In this document: positions 16,829 to 25,443 of the stretch, piece after piece
Numbering within the stretch: position 1 is the stretch's first letter
Layout of the letters: each line of letters begins with the position of its first letter
Source of the DNA: Bacteroidetes bacterium MedPE-SWsnd-G1
GTDB lineage: Bacteria > Bacteroidota > Bacteroidia > Flavobacteriales > Flavobacteriaceae
Assembly (NCBI GenBank): GCA_001874265.1
Contig: MPDD01000002.1
Coordinates: forward strand, 113,625 to 177,624
Direction: 5' to 3'
Length of the DNA: 64,000 nt
Position numbers and translations under genes: made by a program
The notes under the pieces: generated by a model
What the model was told of the DNA's origin: nothing
Databases searched by the model: none
What the model saw: the letters and a program-made list of their open reading frames with translations, nothing else

Positions 16829-17897
16829 AAACATATTGCTTTTTACTTCCGTTTTACTGTTTTTATGGAGTTGTGATGAAGACGGAATAACGACCTATGT
16901 TCCATACGAACCGACACCGTTCCCTTTAGAAATTCCAAAATTATTCTCCGACAATATTATTGATCCAGTTATTCCTTTTGACAATCCTCAAACGGTTGAA
17001 GGGGTGAATTTGGGTAGAAAATTATTTTTTGACCCAATTTTATCTGGCGACAATAGTCAATCTTGTGCAGACTGCCATGCACCAGAAAATGCTTTTTCAG
17101 ATGCCGATCGCTTTTCTGAAGGTATAAACGGTGATTTAGGTACACGAAACTCCATGCCCATTTTTAACTTAGCTTGGAATTACGACGAAAACTTTTTTTG
17201 GGATGGTCGCGCTTTTAGCCTAGAAAACCAAGCATTAGAACCCGTTGCAAACCCTATTGAAATGCACAGCGATTGGAAAATTAATGCCGAGAAATTAGCA
17301 AATCATGCTGAATATACTGAGTTGTTTTACCAAGCCTTTGGCAATGTAAAAATAGACTCGACTCTAGTCACAAAGGCTATTGCTCAATTCCAACGAACCT
17401 TAATTTCCGCAAACTCAAGATTTGATCAACATTTACTCGGCACAACAACTTTGACTCCACAAGAATTGAATGGTTTCAACATTTTTATGGATGAATCGAG
17501 AGGAGATTGTTTTCATTGTCATGGAAATGCTAATAATCCGTTATGGACCGATAATATTTTTCACAACAACGGTTTAGACGCAACATTTACCGATTTGGGC
17601 TTAGGAGCCAAAACTGGAGACCCTGCAGACAACGGGAAATTTAGATCTCCTTCTCTCAGAAATTTAGCCTTTACAGCACCATTTATGCACGATGGTCGTT
17701 TTGCTACTTTAGACGAAGTTATTAATCATTATTCTGAAGGATTACAAAACTCATCTACCATCGACCCTTTAATGAAAGCCGTTGGAAATGGAGGGGTACA
17801 ATTATCAGAATCTGACAAATCAGATTTAAAAGCCTTCCTGCTTTCGCTGTCAGACCCTACTTTCATTAACAACCCAGAGTTTCAAGATCCGAATTAA
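16815..17897 (+). CDS. MbnH/MauG-like di-haem cytochrome c peroxidase family lipoprotein
   Basis: 360 residues with two haem c sites, CADCH (84-88) and CFHCH (232-236), and the family ending SLRNLAFTAPFMHDGRFATLDEVINHY. Members are di-haem peroxidases; beside MbnP they act as tryptophan-oxidising enzymes. The start is GTG at 16815, inside the MbnP-like frame. It gives a lipoprotein signal (LLFLWSC, then DEDG) and a 14-base overlap, which implies tight translational coupling. No in-frame ATG fits as well. Last gene of the four-gene operon. The acidic residues after the Cys suggest surface exposure, which would be unusual for a c-type cytochrome outside electron-conducting systems. Confidence 0.85.
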   Translation: MKSIKNILLFTSVLLFLWSCDEDGITTYVPYEPTPFPLEIPKLFSDNIIDPVIPFDNPQTVEGVNLGRKLFFDPILSGDNSQSCADCHAPENAFSDADRFSEGINGDLGTRNSMPIFNLAWNYDENFFWDGRAFSLENQALEPVANPIEMHSDWKINAEKLANHAEYTELFYQAFGNVKIDSTLVTKAIAQFQRTLISANSRFDQHLLGTTTLTPQELNGFNIFMDESRGDCFHCHGNANNPLWTDNIFHNNGLDATFTDLGLGAKTGDPADNGKFRSPSLRNLAFTAPFMHDGRFATLDEVINHYSEGLQNSSTIDPLMKAVGNGGVQLSESDKSDLKAFLLSLSDPTFINNPEFQDPN

Positions 17898-17978
17898 ACA
17901 GAGTTTCTTGCTTAAAAATGTAAGAACATTACTATTAAAAACGTCTATTAGTATATCTATTTATTCGATTGACAGTAT

Positions 17979-17992
17979 ATGATAAATATCAT
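17979..17992. promoter_or_regulatory. Palindromic operator candidate at the suf promoter
   Basis: ATGATA-AA-TATCAT has 6-base arms and contains the core TGAT-N4-ATCA that resembles CRP/FNR-type sites. It lies 10 bases upstream of the -7 element, over the expected -33 region, a repressor-like position. The binding protein is unknown. Confidence 0.4.
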
Positions 17993-18002
17993 TTTTTGTC
18001 AC

Positions 18003-18010
18003 TATATTTG
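18003..18010 (+). promoter_or_regulatory. -7 promoter element of the suf operon
   Basis: TATATTTG fits TAnnTTTG exactly, 35 bases before the first suf ATG at 18046. Confidence 0.6.
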
Positions 18011-18045
18011 CAGCCAATTTAGAATTAATCTATACTTTAATAATT

Positions 18046-18375
18046 ATGATAAAAGTATCAGACATAGCGAAAAAGAAAGTCATTGAATTAATGACGGAAG
18101 ACGGCTTTGATGCGACAAATGATTTTGTTCGTGTTGGGGTAAAAAGCGGAGGATGCTCTGGACTTTCTTACGATTTAAAATTCGACAAAGAGCAATTAGA
18201 AGAAGATAAGGTTTTTGAAGATAATGGTATTCATATTGTTGTTGACAAGAAGAGTTTTTTATATCTAATCGGAACCACATTAGAGTATTCAGGTGGTCTA
18301 AATGGCACAGGATTTGTTTTTCAAAACCCTAATGCCAATAGGACTTGTGGCTGTGGCGAGTCGTTTTCACTTTAA
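18046..18375 (+). CDS. sufA: A-type Fe-S cluster carrier (SufA/ErpA/IscA family)
   Basis: 109-residue carrier that accepts Fe-S clusters from the SufBCD scaffold and passes them to apo-proteins. The three conserved cysteines are present: one in GGCSGLSYDL and two in the C-terminal CGCGESF. Length is typical. First gene of the suf operon, nine bases before sufB, which favours the SufA role over ErpA. A palindrome overlaps its promoter region. Confidence 0.92.
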   Translation: MIKVSDIAKKKVIELMTEDGFDATNDFVRVGVKSGGCSGLSYDLKFDKEQLEEDKVFEDNGIHIVVDKKSFLYLIGTTLEYSGGLNGTGFVFQNPNANRTCGCGESFSL

Positions 18376-18384
18376 TTTATTATC

Positions 18385-19833
18385 ATGTCAAAATATACAG
18401 AAGACGATTTACGGGAGGAACTCGAAACTCAAGAATATGAGTATGGTTTCTATACCGATTTAGATGCAGAGACCTTTCCTAAAGGATTGAATGAAGATAT
18501 TATTCGTGCTATTTCGGCTAAGAAAAATGAGCCCGAATGGATGACCGATTGGCGATTAGATGCCTTCCGTATTTGGGAACAAATGGAAGAGCCAGAATGG
18601 GCCAATGTAAATTATCCAAAACCAGATTTCCAAGCCATCAGTTATTATTCTGCACCTAAAAAAGCAGATCCTAATAAATCTTTAGATGATGTAGATCCTG
18701 AATTATTAGAGATGTACAAGAAATTGGGAATTTCTATAGATGAGCAAAAGAAATTACAAGGAGTTGCAGTTGACATTGTTGTAGATTCTGTTTCCGTAGC
18801 AACTACTTTTAAAGAAACCTTGGCTGAAAAAGGGATTATTTTTATGCCAATTTCAGAAGCAATTCAGGAATACCCAGAATTGGTGAAAAAATATATGGGA
18901 ACCGTAGTTCCTAAAACTGATAATTTTTATGCTGCATTAAATTCCGCAGTATTTACTGATGGTTCATTTTGTTACATTCCAAAAGGTGTAAAATGTCCAA
19001 TGGAATTATCGACCTACTTTAGAATTAATGAGGGAGGTACTGGACAATTTGAACGTACTTTAGTAGTAGCAGATGAAAGCAGTTATGTAAGTTACCTAGA
19101 AGGTTGTACAGCACCAGCACGTGACGAAAATCAATTGCATGCTGCAGTTGTAGAACTAATTGCATTAGACGATGCGGAAATAAAATATTCAACAGTTCAA
19201 AACTGGTTTCCCGGTGATAAAGACGGAAAAGGTGGTGTATTTAACTTTGTGACTAAAAGAGGAATTTGCCATACCAATTCAAAAATTTCTTGGACACAAG
19301 TTGAAACTGGAAGCGCCGTAACTTGGAAATATCCAAGTTGTGTTTTAAAAGGTGATAATTCAGTTGGTGAATTTTATTCTATTGCTGTTACAAATAACTA
19401 TCAGCAAGCAGATACTGGTACAAAAATGATACATCTTGGAAAAAACACCAAGAGTACTATCATATCAAAAGGTATTTCCGCAGGTAAATCTCAAAACTCT
19501 TATAGAGGACTTGTTCAAATAAACGGTAGAGCAGAAAATGCTCGGAACTTCTCTCAATGTGACTCATTATTGATGGGTAACAAATGTGGAGCGCATACTT
19601 TTCCTTATATAGAATCAAAAAATAAGTCGGCACAAATAGAACATGAAGCAACAACGAGTAAAATTGGTGAAGATCAATTATTCTATTGTAACCAACGTGG
19701 TATTGACACCGAAAAAGCAATCGCTTTAATTGTAAATGGATTCAGTAAGGAAGTATTGAATAAGTTACCTATGGAATTTGCTGTAGAAGCACAAAAATTA
19801 TTAGAAATTAGTTTAGAAGGATCTGTTGGTTAA
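18385..19833 (+). CDS. sufB: Fe-S cluster assembly scaffold protein SufB
   Basis: 482 residues, the usual size. SufB forms the SufBC2D complex on which Fe-S clusters are assembled with sulfur from SufS. Recognisable segments: the N-terminal helical region, [19 protein letters not shown], the SufB core [42 protein letters not shown], and the C-terminal helix-strand region [21 protein letters not shown] with its conserved Cys. Followed after 26 bases by sufC. Nothing unusual in the frame. Confidence 0.96.
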   Translation: MSKYTEDDLREELETQEYEYGFYTDLDAETFPKGLNEDIIRAISAKKNEPEWMTDWRLDAFRIWEQMEEPEWANVNYPKPDFQAISYYSAPKKADPNKSLDDVDPELLEMYKKLGISIDEQKKLQGVAVDIVVDSVSVATTFKETLAEKGIIFMPISEAIQEYPELVKKYMGTVVPKTDNFYAALNSAVFTDGSFCYIPKGVKCPMELSTYFRINEGGTGQFERTLVVADESSYVSYLEGCTAPARDENQLHAAVVELIALDDAEIKYSTVQNWFPGDKDGKGGVFNFVTKRGICHTNSKISWTQVETGSAVTWKYPSCVLKGDNSVGEFYSIAVTNNYQQADTGTKMIHLGKNTKSTIISKGISAGKSQNSYRGLVQINGRAENARNFSQCDSLLMGNKCGAHTFPYIESKNKSAQIEHEATTSKIGEDQLFYCNQRGIDTEKAIALIVNGFSKEVLNKLPMEFAVEAQKLLEISLEGSVG

Positions 19834-19859
19834 GAACCAACACATAAATATTAAAGCAC

Positions 19860-20597
19860 ATGCTTAAAATAGAAAATTTACACGCAGGAGTAGAAGATAA
19901 AGGAATACTTAAAGGAATTAACCTTGAGGTAAAAGCAGGAGAAGTACATGCTATTATGGGACCAAACGGGTCTGGTAAAAGTACGCTATCATCTGTAATT
20001 TCTGGAAATGAAGCGTTTGAAGTAACCGACGGAGATGTTATTTTAGAAGATGAATCAGTTTTAGAATTATCGCCTGACGAAAGAGCACATAAAGGTGTTT
20101 TCATGAGTTTTCAATACCCAATTGAAATTCCTGGGGTGAGTACTACAAACTTTATCAAAACGGCTATTAATGAAAAAAGAAAAGCCAATGGTGAAGAAGA
20201 ACTTCCTGCAAAAGACATGTTAAAATTAATTCGTGAAAAATCTGCTTTGTTAGAAATGGATCGTAAATTTTTATCGCGTTCTTTAAATGAAGGATTTTCA
20301 GGTGGTGAGAAAAAACGTAATGAAATTTTTCAAATGGCAATGCTAGAGCCAAAATTGGCCATTCTAGATGAAACAGATTCTGGTTTGGATATTGATGCTT
20401 TAAAAATTGTAGCAAATGGTGTAAATAAATTACGCACTAAAGAAAATGCCGTAATCGTAATTACACACTACCAACGTTTGTTAGATTATATCGTACCAGA
20501 TTTTGTGCACGTTTTACATGATGGAAAAATTGTAAAATCAGGAGGAAAAGAATTAGCGTTAGAATTAGAAGCAAAAGGATACGACTGGATTAAGTAA
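19860..20597 (+). CDS. sufC: Fe-S assembly ATPase SufC
   Basis: 245-residue ABC-type ATPase that powers the SufBCD scaffold in the cytoplasm. Walker A is GPNGSGKST (34-42), the signature is FSGGEKKRNE, Walker B is LAILDETDSGLD and the H-loop His is in VIVITHYQR. DETDSGLD is characteristic of SufC as opposed to transport ATPases. It is six bases upstream of sufD. Confidence 0.97.
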   Translation: MLKIENLHAGVEDKGILKGINLEVKAGEVHAIMGPNGSGKSTLSSVISGNEAFEVTDGDVILEDESVLELSPDERAHKGVFMSFQYPIEIPGVSTTNFIKTAINEKRKANGEEELPAKDMLKLIREKSALLEMDRKFLSRSLNEGFSGGEKKRNEIFQMAMLEPKLAILDETDSGLDIDALKIVANGVNKLRTKENAVIVITHYQRLLDYIVPDFVHVLHDGKIVKSGGKELALELEAKGYDWIK

Positions 20598-20603
20598 GAA
20601 ACT

Positions 20604-21926
20604 ATGTCATTAAAAGATAATTTAATATCGTCATTTATGGTGATGGAGAATCGAGGAAAAGTGGACCTTGATTCTGGATTTCATCAAATGCGCTCTGAAG
20701 CAATTAATGCTTTTGAAAAGCAAGGATTTCCTACCAAAAAAGACGAAGAGTGGAAATACACCTCATTAAACAGTGTATTAAAACACGACTACAGTATTTT
20801 TCCAAAATCTGAAGCAGCCGTTGAATTTAAGGAAGTAAAAAAATACTTTGTTCACGAAATTGAGACCTATAAAATTGTTTTTATTGACGGTGTTTATAGT
20901 TCGTTTTTATCGGAAACTACGCATGATGGATATGACATTTGTTTAATGTCTGCGGCCTTAAAAAAGCCAAAATATAAAATGGTATTAGATAATTATTTCA
21001 ATACCATAGCAGACAAAGAGAACAGCATAACTAATTTAAATACAGCCTTTACCATGGAAGGGGCGTATATTAATATTGGCAAAAACAAAGTGCTTCCTAA
21101 ACCTATACAGATTGTAAACTTTTACACAGGAAGTGAAAAAGACATTCTATTACAACCGAGAAATTTGGTTGTTGTTGGAGAGAATTCTCATGTTCAAATT
21201 ATTGAGCGTCATCAAAGTTTAAGCGACAACGTTGTATTAACCAATGCCGTTACAGAAATCTTCGCAAACAAAAGAGCTATTGTAGATCATTACAAAATTC
21301 AGAATGATAACGATAATGCTTCTATGATTGATAGTACATACGTACAACAAAAAGCGAACAGTATTGTTTCTGTAAACACTTACTCATTTGGAGGGAAATT
21401 GACTCGAAACAATGTTGAGTTTTTCCATGAAGGAGAACATATTGAGTCTCATATCAATGGTATTTCTATATTGGACAAAAAACAACACGTAGATAATCAT
21501 ACTTTAATTCATCACAAATTTCCAAATTGCGAAAGTTTTGAATTGTACAAAGGTATTTTTGACGCGAGTTCTACTGGTGTATTTAACGGAAAAGTAATTG
21601 TTGACCAAGAAGCACAAAAGACCAATGCATTTCAACAAAACAACAACATTTTAATTGGAGACAAAGCAACTATCAATGCAAAACCGCAATTAGAAATATT
21701 TGCTGATGATGTTAAGTGTTCTCATGGATGTACCATTGGGCAATTAGATGAGAGTGCTATGTTCTATATGCAGTCTCGGGGTATTCCTGAAAAAGAGGCG
21801 AAGGCTTTGTTATTATACGCCTTTGGAAATGAAGTAGTCGAAAAAATTAAAATACCAGAATTAAAAACACGCATCACAAAGTTAATTGCCAATAAGTTAG
21901 GTGTTAAACTTGGGTTTGAAATTTAA
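20604..21926 (+). CDS. sufD: Fe-S cluster assembly protein SufD
   Basis: 440 residues. SufD is the SufB paralogue completing the SufBC2D scaffold and is needed for iron entry. The KKDEEWKYTSLNSVLKHDY N-terminal motif, the parallel beta-helix core and the C-terminal DDVKCSHGCTIGQLDESAMFY with its conserved His and Cys identify it. Last gene of this operon, followed by a strong terminator. The cysteine desulfurase sufS, usually next, is 39.5 kb away at 61452, and no sufE or sufU follows here. Confidence 0.96.
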   Translation: MSLKDNLISSFMVMENRGKVDLDSGFHQMRSEAINAFEKQGFPTKKDEEWKYTSLNSVLKHDYSIFPKSEAAVEFKEVKKYFVHEIETYKIVFIDGVYSSFLSETTHDGYDICLMSAALKKPKYKMVLDNYFNTIADKENSITNLNTAFTMEGAYINIGKNKVLPKPIQIVNFYTGSEKDILLQPRNLVVVGENSHVQIIERHQSLSDNVVLTNAVTEIFANKRAIVDHYKIQNDNDNASMIDSTYVQQKANSIVSVNTYSFGGKLTRNNVEFFHEGEHIESHINGISILDKKQHVDNHTLIHHKFPNCESFELYKGIFDASSTGVFNGKVIVDQEAQKTNAFQQNNNILIGDKATINAKPQLEIFADDVKCSHGCTIGQLDESAMFYMQSRGIPEKEAKALLLYAFGNEVVEKIKIPELKTRITKLIANKLGVKLGFEI

Positions 21927-21942
21927 TTTTAAGTTATAAATA

Positions 21943-21976
21943 AAAAAAGCCAGTACAGATTGTACTGGCTTTTTTA
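21943..21976. terminator. Bidirectional terminator between sufD and dut
   Basis: AAAAAAGCCAGTACA pairs with TGTACTGGCTTTTTT around a three-base loop. A- and T-runs on the two sides let it serve both convergent operons; dut ends at 21980. Confidence 0.92.
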
Positions 21977-21979
21977 GTT

Positions 21980-22411
21980 TTATACTCCTGTACTGCCAAA
22001 TCCTCCAGCACCACGCTCAGTTTCATCTAAATTTTCAACAACTTCCCATTCTGCTCTTTCGTGTTTTGCAATAACCAATTGGGCTATACGTTCTCCATCG
22101 TTAATGGTAAAATCATCATTAGATAGGTTCACCAAAATCACCCCTATTTCTCCTCGGTAATCAGCATCTACAGTTCCAGGTGCATTTAGCACAGTTATTC
22201 CCTTTTTAGCAGCCAAACCACTTCTTGGTCTAACCTGTGCTTCCGCTCCTACTGGCAAAGCAATAAATAAACCTGTTTTTACAATTGTACGCTCTAACGG
22301 TTTTAAAACAATTGGATCGTTTAAATTAGCCCTTAAGTCCATTCCTGCTGAAGCAATTGTTTCGTAACTAGGTAAGTTGTGTTTTGATTTGTTAATTATA
22401 TTTATTTTCAT
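21980..22411 (-). CDS. dut: dUTP diphosphatase
   Basis: 143-residue trimeric dUTPase, hydrolysing dUTP to dUMP and PPi to keep uracil out of DNA and supply thymidylate synthesis. The family motifs are in order: [43 protein letters not shown] and the C-terminal flexible [10 protein letters not shown], which closes the active site. It overlaps the upstream flippase gene by four bases and is probably cotranscribed with it. Confidence 0.97.
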   Translation of the reverse strand: MKINIINKSKHNLPSYETIASAGMDLRANLNDPIVLKPLERTIVKTGLFIALPVGAEAQVRPRSGLAAKKGITVLNAPGTVDADYRGEIGVILVNLSNDDFTINDGERIAQLVIAKHERAEWEVVENLDETERGAGGFGSTGV

Positions 22412-23865
22412 TTTGATTTTATTATTTGAAGAATTTCCTTTTTTTCATTCCAATATATTATTCCTGTAAATATGGCTATAAGTGCCGTTGATACCCAATA
22501 ATTTTCTCTGAACTGTGTAAATGACAAGAAACAAATACCCACAGAAACAACTAAATAGATTGCCATCTTTTTTAAATTATAGGCTATTGGATAATACTTT
22601 CTACCTATAAAATAGGATAGAACGGCCATTATTGCATAGGCGGCTAAAGTGGCCCAAGCTGCTGCCATTATTCCGATTTTTTCTAAAAACAAGAAGTTTA
22701 TAGCAATGGTTACAACTGCTCCAACAATTGAAAAATACATTCCGAATCTTGTCTTATCAGTTAGCTTGTACCAAACAGCCAAATTATGATATATCCCTAA
22801 AAACAAATACGCCAATAAAACTACTGGTACAATTATAACAGCATCCCAATAAGCCTCGTTTATGAATAATTTTTTTATAATATCAATGTAGCCTACAATC
22901 CCTACAAACACTAAGGCTCCAACTATTACAAAATAGTTTAATATTCTTGCATAGGTTCTCTTTGCGTCCTTTTTATCTGCATGATTAAAAAAGAAAGGTT
23001 CAGCTCCCAATCGAAATGCCATTATGTACAGGTTCATAAAAATGGCTAACTTATAGCACGCAGCATAAATGCCCATTTCAGAATCACCAATCAATCGTTT
23101 AATTAAGAATTTATCTAGGTTTTCATTTATTACATAGGCAACTCCTGCAACAGCAATTGGCCAACCGTATGAAAGCATTTTTCTAAGTAAAACACCATCA
23201 AAGCTAAATTTAAATCGTAATAAATAGGGTAATAAAAGAATAAAGGAAACAGCGCTTCCCAATAAGTTTGCTATAAAAATATATTCAACTTTGGGAATCA
23301 ACCCATAGTTGTTTTCAATTAAACTAGATACACTTTTCCCATTCTCTATTGCTGTTGGAATATACTTTAAGAACAAGAGGTTTATAACTACTATTATTCC
23401 AACATTTACCAATTTAATAAAGGTGTATTTTAAAGGCCTATTAGACGCTCTTAAATATGCAAACGGAATCATGGCCAATGTATCCAAAGCCATAATAGCT
23501 ACAAAAACTTTTAATCTAAACGGATTGTTCTCAAAATCGAATACATGTAAAAACGAATCGAAGAAAATGATGATAATTGTTAAGAATATTCCTACACTGA
23601 AAACAGTTGCAATAAAGGCTGTTGAAATCAACGAATCCTTTTTCTTTTCTTTATTATAAAACCTAAAAAAAGCGGTCTCCATACCAAAGGTTAACAATAC
23701 CGCCCATAAACTTGCCCAGATATAAAAATCTGTGTTTTCTGCGTAATTATTAGTTGGCAAGGCATCTGTATGAATACGCACCAGTAAAAAGTTAATTACC
23801 CGAGGTAAAACAGCTGCAATACCATAAATAATTGTGTCTTTAAAAAAACGTTTAAGTGCGCTCAA
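22408..23865 (-). CDS. Polysaccharide flippase family membrane protein (Wzx/MATE-like)
   Basis: 485 residues with about 12-14 hydrophobic helices and few charged stretches. The N-terminal [27 protein letters not shown] and the C-terminal polysaccharide-synthesis region fit the MOP superfamily of lipid-linked oligosaccharide flippases. The initiation codon is TTG at 23865. No ATG or GTG lies in frame upstream before the TATATTTG promoter element at 23886-23893. Nearby glycosyltransferase genes are absent, so the substrate is open; a peptidoglycan lipid II or O-antigen role is possible. Confidence 0.8.
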   Translation of the reverse strand: MSALKRFFKDTIIYGIAAVLPRVINFLLVRIHTDALPTNNYAENTDFYIWASLWAVLLTFGMETAFFRFYNKEKKKDSLISTAFIATVFSVGIFLTIIIIFFDSFLHVFDFENNPFRLKVFVAIMALDTLAMIPFAYLRASNRPLKYTFIKLVNVGIIVVINLLFLKYIPTAIENGKSVSSLIENNYGLIPKVEYIFIANLLGSAVSFILLLPYLLRFKFSFDGVLLRKMLSYGWPIAVAGVAYVINENLDKFLIKRLIGDSEMGIYAACYKLAIFMNLYIMAFRLGAEPFFFNHADKKDAKRTYARILNYFVIVGALVFVGIVGYIDIIKKLFINEAYWDAVIIVPVVLLAYLFLGIYHNLAVWYKLTDKTRFGMYFSIVGAVVTIAINFLFLEKIGIMAAAWATLAAYAIMAVLSYFIGRKYYPIAYNLKKMAIYLVVSVGICFLSFTQFRENYWVSTALIAIFTGIIYWNEKKEILQIIKSK

Positions 23866-23885
23866 AGGGATGATTTCAGTAGTTA

Positions 23886-23893
23886 CAAATATA
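23886..23893 (-). promoter_or_regulatory. -7 promoter element of the flippase-dut operon
   Basis: Minus-strand TATATTTG fits TAnnTTTG, 20 bases before the TTG start. This supports that start, since longer frames would begin inside or upstream of the promoter. Confidence 0.5.
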
Positions 23894-23924
23894 TAAATTC
23901 GTAACTACTTTCATCTAAAAATAG

Positions 23925-23932
23925 TATTTTTG
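23925..23932 (+). promoter_or_regulatory. -7 promoter element of gpsA
   Basis: TATTTTTG fits TAnnTTTG, 21 bases before the gpsA ATG and divergent from the flippase promoter. Confidence 0.55.
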
Positions 23933-23953
23933 GCAAGGATAAAATTCCTTTAA

Positions 23954-24949
23954 ATGAGCAATAAACCTAAAATAGCAGTTTTTGGAAGTGGAAGTTGGGC
24001 AACAGCAATTGTAAAAATGCTGTGTGAAAATATGGAAACCGTTGGCTGGTATATTAGAAGTGAACAGTCTTTAGAATATATTCAGGAAAACAAGCACAAT
24101 CCTAATTATTTAACATCTGTTGAATTCCATATAGATCAGTTAAAATTGTCGAATGATATCAATGAAATGATTGACTATGCGGATTATTTAATTTTTGTAA
24201 TTCCATCTGCTTTTGTACACCAAGAGTTGGCTAAAATTACCGCTTCATTTGAAGGTAAAATATTATTCTCCGCCATTAAAGGAATCATTCCAGAATCCGG
24301 ATTAATTGTAGGTGAGCATTTTCATGATATTTTAAAAGTACCATTCGAAAATATTGGTGTAATTACCGGTCCATGTCATGCAGAAGAGGTTGCTCTAGAA
24401 CGACTTTCTTACCTAACAATCGCTTGTCGAGATGAAAATAAAGCTGAAATTATCGGAAATTCTTTAGCTAGCAGGTATATTAAAACCAAAACATCTGATG
24501 ACATTATTGGAACGGAATATGCCGCAATGCTTAAAAATATTTATGCCATTGCCGCAGGAATTGCACATGGTTTAGGCTATGGAGATAATTTCCAATCGGT
24601 ACTAATGTCAAATTCAATTAGAGAGATGAAGCGTTTTATTAAAAAGGTTCATAAAATGAAACGTAATATTAACAACTCGGCTTATTTAGGAGATTTACTA
24701 GTTACTGGGTACTCTACTTTTAGTAGAAACCGCATGTTCGGAAATATGATTGGAAAAGGCTATACCGTAAAGTCAGCACAATTCGAAATGGTGATGGTTG
24801 CCGAAGGCTATTATGCTACAAAAAGTGCATTTGAATTGAATCAAAAAAACGGCGCAAAGACTCCGATTATTGATACCGTTTATCGCATCCTTTATGAGGG
24901 TAAAAACCCCAAGAAACAGTTTAAAAAATTGACTGATTTACTAGATTGA
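23954..24949 (+). CDS. gpsA: Glycerol-3-phosphate dehydrogenase, NAD(P)-dependent
   Basis: Reduces dihydroxyacetone phosphate to sn-glycerol 3-phosphate for phospholipid synthesis. The 331 residues begin with the Rossmann motif FGSGSWATAIVK. They continue with LIFVIPSAFVHQEL, SAIKGI, the VITGPCHAEEV segment, the catalytic-lysine region YAAMLKNIYAIAAGIAHGLGYGDN, and the DLLVTGYSTFSRNRMFG motif of the substrate domain. Complete and typical. Confidence 0.95.
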   Translation: MSNKPKIAVFGSGSWATAIVKMLCENMETVGWYIRSEQSLEYIQENKHNPNYLTSVEFHIDQLKLSNDINEMIDYADYLIFVIPSAFVHQELAKITASFEGKILFSAIKGIIPESGLIVGEHFHDILKVPFENIGVITGPCHAEEVALERLSYLTIACRDENKAEIIGNSLASRYIKTKTSDDIIGTEYAAMLKNIYAIAAGIAHGLGYGDNFQSVLMSNSIREMKRFIKKVHKMKRNINNSAYLGDLLVTGYSTFSRNRMFGNMIGKGYTVKSAQFEMVMVAEGYYATKSAFELNQKNGAKTPIIDTVYRILYEGKNPKKQFKKLTDLLD

Positions 24950-24958
24950 TTTAGAGAC

Positions 24959-25357
24959 TTATTTCTCAACTATTCCTTTTTTACCTCCTAGTTCCTTAAC
25001 AACACGCAAGGCACTTTCTTTTAAAGAGTTCTTCTTAAATGTAAAATTCTTTTCTTGTAACTGATTGTCTAAGAAAAATGAGACTTTAAATTCATTGTTC
25101 AATTTGAACAACTCAGGCTGAATCAATTCAACTTTCGCAAAAGAATTTGCAGGTAGTTTCTCAACTTTATGGCGCATTTTAGAAGTAACGTCCTTATCGT
25201 CATAACCATGAGAAACAATTAATACCATTTCAATGGCAACTTGCTTGTTATTGATGATATATACATTCCAATCATCCGTTTTATAAATGTCGTTATATTC
25301 CTTTACAACGGCCATAAAAACATTGGTAACTTCTGGTATTTGAATATCTTTTTTCAT
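24959..25357 (-). CDS. Conserved hypothetical protein beside pheS
   Basis: 132 residues, soluble, mixed charged, no signal peptide or membrane helix. It begins with helical IQIPEVTNVFMAVVKEYNDIYKTDDWNVYIIN, then alternates short strands (KQVAIEMVLIVSHGYD, FKVSFFLDNQLQEKNFTF) and ends in a basic helix. I recognise it only as a small protein of flavobacteria, usually without function. It lies downstream of pheS in the same direction, separated by palindromic repeats, and is not similar to PheS. Confidence 0.65.
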   Translation of the reverse strand: MKKDIQIPEVTNVFMAVVKEYNDIYKTDDWNVYIINNKQVAIEMVLIVSHGYDDKDVTSKMRHKVEKLPANSFAKVELIQPELFKLNNEFKVSFFLDNQLQEKNFTFKKNSLKESALRVVKELGGKKGIVEK

Positions 25358-25367
25358 GCTCTTGCAT

Positions 25368-25426
25368 ATGCTGAATTCATTTCAGCATCTTTTTATTTTT
25401 ATGAGATTCTGAAACAAGTTCAGAAT
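25368..25426. repeat. Pair of REP-like intergenic palindromes
   Basis: Two hairpins lie in the 86-base gap between pheS and its downstream gene: ATGCTGAA-TTCAT-TTCAGCAT (25368-25388) and ATTCTGAA-ACAAG-TTCAGAAT (25406-25426). The shared TTCAG/CTGAA core and the GATTCTGAAACAAGTTCAG type are familiar as dispersed repeats in flavobacterial intergenic DNA. Either could also attenuate transcription after pheS. Confidence 0.55.
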
Positions 25427-25443
25427 GACGCAACATAAAATTG

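Noticed and set aside
17969..18010. A recurring TTGAC about 31-33 bases before TAnnTTTG (suf, gdhA at 26571, trhO at 41071)
   Set aside because: The known -33 element is separated from the -7 element by about 19-21 bases. Three matches in AT-rich DNA are too few, and the trhO copy is part of another -7-like match.
24959..25357. Protein next to pheS considered a PheS paralogue or fragment
   Set aside because: No class II synthetase motifs are present; only the genomic position links them.
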